From contig NC_053037.3 of the NCBI RefSeq assembly GCF_002575655.3, positions 326,271,294 through 326,335,293 on the forward strand: 64,000 nt of DNA, in the 5' to 3' direction. The notes beneath the pieces were generated by a model, which worked only from the letters and a program-made list of their open reading frames with translations, was not told where the DNA came from and did not search any database. The position numbers and the translations under genes were made by a program. Positions 54,501-64,000 of this stretch are shown here, piece after piece. Position 1 is the stretch's first letter. Each line of letters opens with the position of its first letter. This DNA comes from Aegilops tauschii subsp. strangulata. Its lineage: Eukaryota > Streptophyta > Magnoliopsida > Poales > Poaceae.

Positions 54501-55523
54501 AAGCTCATCAAGCATATCATCAAGGCGTGGAATGGGGTACCTATATCGAACGGTGATAGCATTGATAGGTCTACAATCGGAACACATGCGAAAACTACCG
54601 TCTCATTTTGGCACAAGAATGACCGGTATGGCACAAGGACTCAAGCTTTCACGCACATGTCCATGGTCTATGAGATGTTTTACTTGCCTTTGTATTTCTT
54701 TGGTTTCTTCGAGGTTGACTCGGTAGGGAGCCTTGTTTGGAAGTGGCGCTCCGGTGATGAGGTCGATGCGGTGCTCGATGCCTCGTAGTGGAGGTAGACC
54801 CGGAGGTAGCTCATCGGGGAAAACATCTTGGAATTCCTGCAATAGAGAAGATAACACTAAAGGTAGATCATGAGAGGTGTTAGCTTTTGGTGCCTCGTCC
54901 TTTCACAAAAGGACATAGTGCATAACACTTGATGGGTTCTCACACACTTCTCTCATCTCACGTTTGGTGGCAAATAGGACTAAGTTCTTCTTGTCGCTCA
55001 TCATGGAGGCACTCAATTTTGGCTTGTGGCGCTCACTCTCTTTTTGGTGGTTCGCTCTCTCACTATTCTCTCCACGATGGGTGGCTTGCTTGTCGGCGAT
55101 CACTTGGCTTGGAGACATAGGTCGTAGCACATACTCTTTTCCTTTCATCTTGAAGCTATAAGGATTTGTACGCCCGTTGTGGATGACACCTCGGTCGAAT
55201 TGCCATGGCCGTCCAAGAAGGAGGTGGCAAACGGTCATCGGGATGACATCACACTCCAAAGTGTCTTCGTAAGCTCCGATCTTGAAAGAAACTTGTACCC
55301 TATGCTCGATTTGGATGGTGCCGGGGTCGCTTAGCCATTTAACCTTGTATGGGTGCGGGTGCTTCATCTTGACCAATTGAAGCTTGGAGCATAGTTCTTC
55401 ACTTGCGAGGTTATGACAACTACCTCCATCGATGATGACCTTGACGGACCTTCCATTGATGCCTGCCTTGGTGTGGAAGATATGGCATCTTTGGTCTTCG
55501 TCTTGTTGATGTTGAAGAGTCAA
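51533..55523 (-). pseudogene. element E pol (PR-RT-RNaseH-INT)
   Basis: Protease VIIDGGSCHNLASEEL and LLLGRPWQFDRG. RT: after VILVPK a TGA (about 54603), then [45 protein letters not shown]. RNase [30 protein letters not shown]; a frameshift near 53570 leads to [47 protein letters not shown], frameshift near 52880, [17 protein letters not shown], and DGPF after a TGA near 52385. The tail PMTRAQARALENEVTSFL runs into the palindrome array, which adds repeated DIRP, GHPA and RTSG. It is inactive, with several stops and frameshifts. Confidence 0.85.
51558..51929. repeat. CCGGATGTCCGG palindrome array
   Basis: Nine exact copies of the 12-mer and four one- or two-base variants within 372 bp, at irregular spacing. 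The arms are CCGGA/TCCGG around TG. Two further copies (one exact) lie at 58582-58610 in the leader of E. Confidence 0.9.
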
Positions 55524-55586
55524 GACCTTGGAGACAACAAGAGCGGGGCTCGAATCTTTGTCACAAAAGACTTGATCATCTTCATC

Positions 55587-57419
55587 TTAGTTGTTCACTT
55601 GCCGGTGCATGGCCACTTGCTCAAGGGCTTCCATTTCTCCTTCACTCATTGAGTCATAGGTTCCGCCGTCGTTGAGGATCATGGTGCGCTTGTTTGTGCA
55701 CTCGAATGACTTGTGGCCTCGGCCGCCGCATGTGAAGCATTTGAAGGAACTTGTCTTGATGGTCTCATCAGTTGGGGTGGATGATGAGGAAGCTTTCGGC
55801 TTGAAGTTGCTTGAAGTAGGAGGACGACTTGAGGTTGTCAAAGTTTTCTTGTAACTTGACTTGTCGTCGTTGCTTGTAGAAGGCTTGGTTGAGGTAGAAG
55901 GTGGAGGAGTCGTTGAAGCTTGCGAGTTGGAGAAACCATATGACTTGGATGAGAACTTGGCATATTTGAGGTCATCTTGCACTTGACGTTCCGCTTTGGT
56001 AGCTTGATGCACTAGCTCGATGAGGTTCGAGTATGGTTGGAAGTCGGCAATCTTATTGATAGGATGATTGAGTCCATTCAAGAAACGTGCCATAGTTTGC
56101 TCATCATCTTCCGCGACATTGGCTCGTATCATGGCAATCTCCATTTCCTTGTAGTACTCTTCAACGCTCTTGGTTCCTTGCTTGAGTAGTTGGAGTTTCT
56201 TGAAGAGGTCGCGGTTGTAGTAGTTTGGCACGAAGCGTGCTCTCATGACATCCTTCATTTGCGCCCAAGTAGTGATGGGTGGGTCCTCTTGCTTCTCATC
56301 GCTCAATGACTTGTTCCCACCAAATGAGGACGTAATCTTGGAACTCAAGGGATGCCATCGCTATTTTCTTCTCTTCTTCATAGTTGTGCAAGCGGAAGAT
56401 TTTGTCAACCTTCAATGCCCATGATATGTAGTCTTCGGGGTTATTGCTGCCGGTAAACTTGGGCAGGGTGAACTTTAGCTTGTCGTATCGTTGCTCTTCA
56501 TTGTGTTGGGGTCGGGGATGATGACGCCCATGTCGTTGAGGATTGACAATCTCATGTTGCCCTTGGCGAGGAGTGTTGTCGACCTCATGTTGCTCTTGTC
56601 TTGGAGGATTTCCATTGTCGTGTTCCTCTTGTTGAACTTGATGTTCTTGGCGAGCTTGTGGAGGAGCTTGTCGAGCTTGACGAGGAACTTGACGATGCAC
56701 ATGTGATTGATAAATCCTTTCTTGAGCTTCATCACGAAGCGCTTCTTGGTGTAGACGAGCTTGTCGGCCTCGGTTGGCTACGACTCGACTTGAATCTCGA
56801 AGGGCACGTTGCGCCTCAAGTGCTTGAGCTTCTCGTAGTTGTTGTTCTTGTCGTTGTGCCTCGGCGTCTTGTGCATCTTGATGTTGTCGCGCTCATTCCT
56901 CTTGTTCTTGTTCTCGTTGGCGTTGTCGTTCTTGTGCTTGCGCGAATGTAGCTTGGTCTTGACGGTGTCGATGTTCTTGCGCGCGAGTTTGCTCTTGAGA
57001 GTCGTTGTCGTGTAGAGGATTGCGGTTTGCTTGACAATCTTGACATGCGGCACGACAAAGAGTGTTCGATGTCGGGGTACTTGAGCCGGAGATAGTGTCG
57101 ACTCGAGCGGCTCCGTCTTTAGTAGGACGAAGTTGTAGAAGACCGGTTGACCAACAAGGCACGAATCTCGTCCATTCTTGCGTCATTCTCGTGTTTGTGT
57201 TCATCGAGCTTGGTCGAAGTAGTCTCTTGTACGTTGCTCGGAGAGTCGCAAGTCGGTGGCGAGGTTGTCAATGCGGTCGCTCATTGCTAGTTGCTCTTCA
57301 TGCAAAGCTCGTTGTGTACCAAATAGGTGTAGCTTGGTGACGTAGTTGTTCGGGTCGTCGTCTTGCTCAAGGAAGAGTGGGTTGGTAGAAGTACTTGGCC
57401 TATCCATCGTTCCAAACAA
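55587..57419 (-). pseudogene. element E gag
   Basis: Starts near MDRPSTSTNPLFLEQDDDPN. A long Gln/Arg/His-rich middle is broken over several frames (for example near 57200 and 56890). The capsid core reads LKFTLPKFTGSNNPEDYISW, VDKIFRLHNYEEEKK, then after a frameshift near 56320 WAQMKDVMRARFVPNYYN, LLKQGTKSVEEYYKEME, ARFLNGLNHPINKIADF. A zinc knuckle CFTCGGRGHKSFEC (CX2CX4HX4C) lies near the end and TAA follows VNN. Gag and pol seem to be in different frames. Confidence 0.8.
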
Positions 57420-58871
57420 AAATATGTGAGTGGGAGAAAGAGAAGAACTTATACCAAATGTACCTTGACCGATGTTGAAAATGGATCAATGATCACTCCA
57501 ATGTGGAACAAGGAAATAGCACAATTGGTACCAATTGTCGTCGGTTTCTCACACCTACACAAGTAAAAGCTTATGGTGGAGCTTGGTTAGGATGGTGGCA
57601 CAAAATTTGATGCAATTCTAAGTGAGACTCAATAATGTTGGAAAAGATTCGCAAGTTTGCAAATGCAACAAGTAGACCAATAGCAAGATAGGTACACGGA
57701 AACACACACGCAAATAGATAAGTGGAGTCGTGCAACCAAGGGAATGAGCCAAAATGTGGAGTCCACGAAAATGCTCTTGTTGCACAACACTAGAGAGACG
57801 CTAGCACGATTGCACAATAGGCGGATAAGAACTTGTGCACAACCTACTAAGCAAAAATGCAACGACTTCTATCCCAAGTATGCTATATGTATGGTATTCC
57901 GATGATATGATCCAAAATGATCGAGTATGACAATCTTAATATTGTATGATGCTAAGTTTCTTGCTTATAAGCTCTTTGCTTATCTCTTCCTTTTGCTTAA
58001 AAGCTTGTTTGGCTCTTTGTGTTTGAGCTCTTTTCTCATGTAATGTTTCACAAACCAAGATAGCAATTGTGTATGCGATGACAACGTTGTGACACAAGAG
58101 ATGATACCAAGATATGCAACACGATGATATGGTATGTATTCTATGGGAAGTATGATCACTAATGTGCACGAGTTACATTGCCGGCAATACTCAAAGGCTA
58201 GTCTCAATGGGTAAGTGACGCAAAAGTAAGGCTATGGGGTTATCAATGCAATTGCAAGAAAGTATGATGATATCACGATACCAAGATGAGGTTGATACCA
58301 AAATGATGTAGCCGTTCGTAGTAGTCCGTGGCGAAGATGAGTGGTGGTGGTGTTGATGTCGAACCGTCCCTAAGTAGCCAAAACACGTTAGGAAACGGAA
58401 GCCAAAACTCAAATTCTCAAATCAAAACGGGTCAAAATTATCGGAGTTGGTAGCAGGAAGGCTATGGTGGTGCTATGCGGAAGTGGTGGTGGTATGCAGA
58501 AGTGTATGCGGGCACCGGGACAAAATTGGGTGATAATTAGGCGGGGAACGGAGCGGTGGATGGAAGTGCTGTTGTCAGGGGCCGGATGTCCGGGGTGGCC
58601 GGATGTCTGGGCTCTGGATCCGTGGACAACTCGATGAACACCGCGTGGAGAGGTCAAATCCGGGGCAAAATTCGGAAGATTTTGTGGATGGAAATTTGGG
58701 GAAAAGATGGGGGAAAGCTAGATCTACCTGCAACACACGAAATCCGCAGATCAAATCCAACAAAACTTCATCACACCAACAAATCACAAAAAAAATTGGG
58801 GCTATTTTTGTGGGGCAATTTTTGAATTAGGAACAAAATCAACAAAACTAGGATAGAAAACAAAGAGAGGG
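57420..58871 (-). other. element E leader
   Basis: 1.45 kb of non-coding DNA between PBS and gag. It contains two copies of the palindrome (58582-58593 exact; 58599-58610 with one change). Confidence 0.6.
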
Positions 58872-58908
58872 GGCTCTGAAATCATGATCAACGCGGCTCA
58901 TCATACCA
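58872..58908 (-). other. element E split primer binding site
   Basis: On minus TGGTAT (58908-58903) and CAGAGCC (58878-58872), the two halves of the initiator-tRNA PBS TGGTATCAGAGC, are separated by 24 bases. Confidence 0.45.
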
Positions 58909-58911
58909 AGA

Positions 58912-59332
58912 TGATGTAGGGTGGAACCCTAAACGGCTAATCTTTCACGAAAGGAGCGGATCCCAACTAAGAACACGAGGGGAAAACGAGGAAAAACACA
59001 AGAGGAACTCTCAAAACCAACAAGATATAGTCACACATATGCTAGATCCTTGAAACACAAGGGGAGATACATGATCCAAAGTCAACAACGGACGATACAA
59101 AGCGTAACCGGTTCTTCTCCGTGAGGAGGTCTTGATGGGGCCACCCAAGAGGGGGTCTTGAATCCAACGTGGATCGTCTCCGTAGAGGGGCCGCGGTCTC
59201 TCTCGTGGAACAGATATGTATGGATGAGCAATGCTCTATCTCACCTATGAGCTAAATCAATGCTAACCCTAGAAAGAGGGATGAGGAGGAGTATATATAG
59301 TCTAGGGGGGCGAAAGGGTACACGGGCCTCGG
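58912..59332 (-). repeat. element E 5' LTR, cut by the Fatima-like element
   Basis: Matches 51101-51528. The last nine bases (GCCCTTACA in the left copy) are missing because the next element enters after CTCGG. Confidence 0.85.
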
Positions 59333-61527
59333 TGTCGGTGTCAAAACCGGCGGATCTTGAAGGAAATATGCCCTAGAGGCAATAATAAAGTTATTATTTA
59401 TTTCCTTATATCATGATAAATGTTTATTATTCATGCTAGAATTGTATTAACCGGAAACGTAATACTTGTGTGAATACATAACAGAGTGTCACTAGTATGC
59501 CTCTACTTGACTAGCTCGTTGATCAAAGATGGTTATGTTTCCTAGCCATTGACATGGGTTGTCATTTGATTAACGGGATCACATCATTAGGAGAATGATG
59601 TGATTGACTTGACCCATTCCGTTAGCTTAGCACTCGATCGTATAGTATGTTGCTATTGCTTTCTTCATGACTTATACATGTTCCTATGACTATGAGATTA
59701 TGCAACTCCCGTTTACCGGAGGAACACTTTGTGTGCTACCAAACGTCACAATGTAACTGGGTGATTATAAAGGTGCTCTACAGGTGTCTCCAAAGGTACT
59801 TGTTGGGTTGGCGTATTCGAGATTAGGATTTGTCACTCCGATTGTCGGAGAGGTATCTCTGGGCCCACTCGGTAATGCACATCACTTAAGCCTTGCAAGC
59901 ATTGCAACTAATGAGTTAGTTGTGGGATGATGTACTACGGAACGAGTAAAGAGACTTGCCGGTAACGATATTGAACTAGGTATTGAGATACCGACGATCG
60001 AATCTCGGGCAAGTAACATACCGATGACAAAGGGAACAACGTATGTTGTTATGCGGTCTGACCGATAAAGATCTTCGTAGAATATGTGGGAGCCAATATG
60101 AGCATCCAGGTTCCGCTATTGGTTATTGACCGGAGAGGTGTCTCGGTCATATCTACATAGTTCTCGAACCCGTAGGGTCCGCACGCTTAATGTTTCGATG
60201 ACAATTATATTATGAGTTTATATGTTTTGATGTACCGAAGATTGTTCGGTGTCCCGGATGTGATCACGGACATGACGAGGAGTCTCGAAATGGTCGAGAC
60301 ATGAAGATTGATATATTGGAAGCCTATATTTGGATATCGGAAGTGTTCCGGGTGAAATCGGGATTTTACCGGAACCCCCCGGGGGTTAATGGGCCATAGT
60401 GGGCCTTAGTGGAGAAGAGGAGAGGCGGCCAGGGCAAGGGCCGCACGCCCCTCCCCCCTAGTCAGAATAGGACAAGGAGAGGAGGACGGCGCCCCCCTTT
60501 CCTTCTTCTCCTCCACCTCTTTCCCCCTCCACTCCTAATCCAACAAGGAAAAGGGAGGGAGTCCAACTCCCGGTGGGAGTAGGACTCCTCCTGGCGCGCC
60601 CCCTCCTGGCCGGCCGCACCTCCCCCCTTTGAATCTTTATATACGGGGGCAGGGGGCACCCTAGAGACACAACAATTGATCGTTTGATCTTTTAGCCGTG
60701 CGCGGTGCCCCCTCCACCATAGTCCACCTCGATAATACTGTAGCGGTGCTTAGGCGAAGCCCTGCGTCGGTAGAACATCATCATCGTCACCACGCCGTCG
60801 TGCTGACGAAACTCTCCCTCAACACTTGGCTGGATCGGAGTTCGAGGGACGTCATCGGGCTGAACGTGTGCTGAACTCAGAGGTGTCGTGCGTTCGGTAC
60901 TTGATCGGTCGGATCGTGAAGATGTACGACTACATCTACCGCGTTGTGCTAACGCTTCCGCTTTCGGTCTACGAGGGTACGTGGACAACACTCTCCCCTC
61001 TCGTTGCTATGCATCACCATGATCTTGCATGTGCGTAGGATTTTTTTTGAAATTACTATGTTCCCCAACAGATCTCGGGTAGGGGGTCCCGAACTGTGCG
61101 TCTAAGGTCGATGGTAACAGGAGACAGGGGACACAATGTTTACCCAGGTTCGGGCCCTCTCTATGGAGGTAATACCCTACTTCCTGCTTGATTGATCTTG
61201 ATGAATATGAGTATTACAAGAGTAGATCTACCAGAGATCGTAGTGGCTAAACCCTAGAAGTCTAGCCTATATGACTATGGTAATGAGTATCTCTCTCTGG
61301 ACTAAGTCCTCCGATTTATATAGACACCGGGAGGATCTAGGGTTACACAAGGTTGGTTACAAAGAAAGGAATCTACATATTTGGTTGCAAAGCTTGCCTT
61401 CCACGCCAAGGAGAGTCCCATCCGAACACGGGAGCGGTCTTCGGTCTTCGTATCTTCATAGCCCATCAGTCCGGCCCATGGCTAATAGGCCGAACGCCTG
61501 AGGACCCCTTAGTCCTGGACTCCCTCA
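59333..61527 (-). repeat. Fatima-like 3' LTR (with an insert)
   Basis: About 477 bp without the insert. On minus it starts TGAGGGAGTCCAGGACTAAG and ends TTTTGACACCGACA. TATA box CTATATAAATC on minus (61314-61322). Confidence 0.85.
59358..61070 (+). mobile_element. second Angela-like Copia solo LTR
   Basis: 1,713 bp, TGAAGGAAATATGCCC to CCCCAACA, flanked by GATCT on both sides (59353-59357, 61071-61075). Removing it restores the Fatima-type LTR start. The TATA box is near 60636 (CTTTATATACGG). No internal sequence; a solo LTR in opposite orientation to the one at 39145. Confidence 0.9.
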
Positions 61528-61541
61528 GTAGCCCCCGAACG
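61528..61541 (-). other. Fatima-like polypurine tract
   Basis: CGTTCGGGGGCTAC on minus, next to the LTR. Confidence 0.8.
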
Positions 61542-61758
61542 AGTCTTCAATGATGAGGTGTTCGGCGTATAGATTGTCTTCGGCATTGCAAGGCGGGTTC
61601 CTCTCCTGATGACTTTGAAGTGATGTATTCGGCCTTCCATTCAATATCGTGCCCCTCGGCTTCTGTGTATCCACAACTTTGGCTTCCACGTGTCAAGCGA
61701 ATGCGAGAGGTCAGGGCGTTTTTTGCACATAACACCCTAGCCATGCGAGAAAGAGCGC

Positions 61759-61766
61759 CTATAAAG
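61759..61766 (+). promoter_or_regulatory. TATA box of the Fatima-like aORF
   Basis: GCGCCTATAAAGAG lies about 75 bp before the aORF ATG (61840), pointing away from the LTR. The same arrangement is in element B. Confidence 0.6.
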
Positions 61767-61839
61767 AGATTGGATCTCAGATCCATTCGGCACCACGCGG
61801 AAAAAATCCTCGGAGACTGCTAGGAAAGACCATTCCAAC

Positions 61840-64000
61840 ATGGCTAGCGCTCCCAGCTCCTCTTTCCATTCCCGCGGCCTAGAAAAAGGCGAGTGGGAGA
61901 GGTGCTCTGTTCCTTATAATCAGCTGAAGAAGCTGCAGACGCAGGGGTTTCTTCCCCCCGTGGATCAGGTCCCTGTCCAAGCAGGGTTGACCTCCTTCAA
62001 TGATGAGGCCCAGGTGGAGGATTTCCCCAATCCGTCCGAGGGGGAACGAGTGTGTCTCGTCCCCTACCTGCTAAGAGGTGTCGGGTTCCCGATTCATCCA
62101 TTCCTCAGGGGGCTTCTGGAGTATTATCGCCTCCAACTGCACAACTTCACGCCGGCCTCCATTCTGCATATCGCGGGCTATGTTGCCCTTTGCGAGCTAT
62201 TCTTGGGTTGTGAGGCCCACTTCGAATTGTGGAGAAGCCTATTCTGCCTTGTCCCTCGTAATCATGAAGGATCAATATTTGAAGTGGGTGGAGCGGAAAT
62301 ATGGCGCATTGCCGAGACCGGATATCTATCCGGCACACGAAAGAAGGCGTCCGAAGAGTGGCCTTTCGAATGGTTCTACATCAAGGATGTCGTACTTCCC
62401 GACCCAGTCCGGAGAGGCCTCCCCGAGTTCACAACTGTTCCTTTGAAGAAACGCCACAGCTGGCTCCCTCGGAGCCTCGAGGAGGAAGATAGTGCAGAAG
62501 TTCACCAACTCCTGAGCAAGATCAGGATGCTGGCCCAGTCCGGATATACGATAGTCAAAGTAATGGCGACCTCCATAGTGCGGGGGGTCCAGACATTCCA
62601 GTACAGAGGACTTCCCATGTGGAACTACAATGGGCAAGATGAGGCCTCCCGCTGTGGCAGGAAAGGTCCGGACACCCCTCCCGCCCTAGCCAAAATATTG
62701 GTCGAACTGTTCAAGGGTGAGGAAGAGGAGTTCCTGCGCATCAAGCACAGAGAAGGATGTTCCATGTACAGTCCTCCTAGCTAGGTAAGCCCCCAGCTCT
62801 TCTGCTCTACTCATTCCACTCCCTGAGCTTCATTCAATGAATATTAACCCGTCCATTTATAACAGCACTGGCGAAAGATTTCCGAGGGGCTTCATAGCCC
62901 CGCCCCGCAGCCCGAGGGCCACAATCGGGACCTTGACCCCGAATTTGAAGAGGATCCAGATATATTTGTGGTGCTCGAGAATGGGGTGTTTTACCAAATG
63001 AGCTATGAGGGCACAGAAGTGGCCATCATCGCCGACTATCCCGGCCTTCTCCCTGCTTCACACGTAAGTAATCAGGAGACACCTTGTCCAAGCGGGTTTT
63101 CTCATTCTTCCTCACCCACCGCACCATCTTGTGCTCAGAAGGGGAGGCGTTCGGCGTGTCGTGCTGCCGCAGGGGCATCTCCAAAGAGAGCGGCCCCCAC
63201 GCTGGGCAGGCCTTCGAAGAGGAAGGCAAACAGAGATACGGCCGGCCCTTCCTTGAAGAGGTATGGGTTCGCAACTATGCTCTTTTAGTAGTCGCGTCCA
63301 ACTGTGACTCCTATGTTCGTCTTGTATCAGGAAAAAGGTTCGACGGACTGTGTCTGGGGACCCGATCAGTCGTACTCCCAATAGCCAGGATTCGGTCCCA
63401 GCCGAGGAGATGGGCCCCGATATGGGAGTGGCGCTGGACTGTCCCTCTGCCGAGGGCTCGGAAAATATGTCCGTCACCAATTCGGAAGTGGAGAGCGCCA
63501 TGAATCACCGGCGCCGGAGGGCCGTTTTGTGAAATCCCCGCTTCTCAAAAGAGGCGTTCGATGCCTTCAGCTCAGCTGATGCGTACATTCGGGTTGTTCG
63601 AGATGGGCTTAACAGAGCCACAGAGCAGCATTTAAAAGATGTGCAGGTAAGTTTACCTTGTCCGCATTTGATAACCATGTGCCCGTAGCCCCCGAGACTT
63701 GAAGCAGTTGGTACAAATGATTTAAGGATCGTTGTATAACCAGGTTCTTACGGAGAAGAACGACCTGCTAGCCCAAGAGCTGGAGGAGTGCCGGACACAG
63801 CTAACTGCTGTGACCGCCGAACTGGAAAAGTCCAAGAAGGCGTCCTCTGGTAATTTTTCCCTCCATCAAGAAACAATTATATGCCAGCTTGTGCTAATAT
63901 TTTTCCTTGTCCTAACAGGATCCTCCGACCAATTGGAAGAGGAGCTGAAAGCCGCCCAAACGAGCAAGAAAGAGGCGAAAAAGCTACATGCCGCAGGCGA
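61840..64000 (+). pseudogene. Fatima-like antisense accessory ORF (aORF), partial
   Basis: Exons: 61840-62784, 62866-63063, 63139-63260, 63331-63646, 63744-63849, 63919 to the edge, all with GT..AG borders. Exon 1 is a Transposase_28-like domain: PSEGERVCLVPYLLRGVGFP, FLRGLLEYYRLQLHNFTP, VALCELFLG; element B shares P.EGERV, LRG.G.P, Y.LQ.H..TP and LCE.FLG. Exon 2 ends with NGVFYQMSYEGTEVAIIADY. Later exons are basic, then helical (KNDLLAQELEECRTQL). TAG at 62782, the last codon before the first donor, and TGA at 63530 interrupt it; both can be C-to-T changes. The gene reads against gag-pol of its element. Function unknown. Confidence 0.8.

Larger units (their letters stand above)
51101..59332 (-). 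mobile_element. element E: Ty3/gypsy element with degenerate gag-pol
   Basis: Near-identical ends at 51101 and 58912 start TGATGTAGGGTGGAACC. The left LTR is complete (51101-51537); the right one is cut by the Fatima-like element at 59332. On minus: 5' LTR, PBS, long leader, gag, PR, RT, RNase H, INT, a repeat-rich tail. Left flank AAACT. The INT has a GPY/F motif (DGPF), no chromodomain was recognised, and the lineage is uncertain (possibly chromovirus). Confidence 0.8.
59333..64000 (-). mobile_element. Fatima-like Tat-type element, 3' part
   Basis: LTR TGTCGGTGTCAAAACCGG (59333-61527, with the Angela LTR inside), PPT and the first six exons of the antisense aORF. Sense is minus, so gag and pol are beyond the right edge. 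It lies in the 5' LTR of E; CTCGG (59328-59332) is the expected duplication. Confidence 0.85.

Noticed and set aside
1..64000. tRNA or rRNA genes
   Set aside because: No cloverleaf with an internal A and B box nor rRNA-like sequence was recognised; the tRNA-like matches are primer binding sites.

Overview
The window is plant nuclear DNA made almost entirely of nested transposable elements. The LTR types match families typical of wheat, barley and Aegilops (Triticeae): Angela/BARE-1-like Copia, Sabrina/WHAM-like and other Athila-type Gypsy, Fatima-like and other Tat-type Gypsy, a Sukkula-like 4.4 kb LTR and a CACTA transposon. Family names come from remembered LTR ends and are tentative; superfamily calls rest on domains, PBS/PPT signals and target-site duplications (TSDs) seen here. 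No intact host gene is visible. The only candidate is a 40-codon C-terminal fragment at the extreme left edge.

Layout, with letters for elements. 1-1480: unassigned AT-rich flank. About 1490-5077: right part of a CACTA element on the minus strand, full of internal repeats, inserted in element A. A (5078-10160, minus, Tat-type): protease remnant, an antisense accessory ORF (aORF) on the plus strand, PBS and one LTR. A interrupts the leader of H (minus, Sabrina/WHAM-type), whose 5' LTR (10347-25874) is split by B. B (11032-24963, plus) is the one complete Tat-type element: LTR, gag, PR-RT-RNaseH-INT, a spliced aORF on the opposite strand, PPT, LTR. G (25875-29506, plus, same LTR family as H) supplies a 3' non-coding region and a 3' LTR. 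That LTR is broken by D (minus, Athila-type; 29507-31083 and 46655-49898). D is broken by C (31084-46654, minus, TSD CATGT), which carries gag, PR and an Athila third ORF but no RT or INT, and which contains a Sukkula-like solo LTR (TSD CAAGG) and an Angela solo LTR (TSD AAAAC). D is also broken in its integrase by F (49899 on, Tat-type). F contains E (51101-59332, minus, Ty3/gypsy with degenerate gag-pol). The 5' LTR of E contains a Fatima-like element (59333 to the right edge), whose 3' LTR contains a second Angela solo LTR (TSD GATCT). The right half is therefore a six-level nest: G > D > F > E > Fatima-like > Angela.

How the parts work. In B, A and the Fatima-like element the structural and enzymatic genes read one way. 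A multi-exon gene with a Transposase_28-like (putative gypsy-type transposon) domain and coiled coils reads the other way from next to the 3' LTR; in B and the Fatima-like element it has its own TATA box. In the Athila-type elements the third ORF is followed by a hairpin that carries a second PPT-like tract, then 1.5-2 kb of non-coding DNA with strongly conserved islands, then the true PPT and LTR. Nearly every coding region is broken. In the Tat-type elements all premature in-frame stops found are TAG or TGA, as expected from C-to-T decay at methylated CAG and CGA codons.
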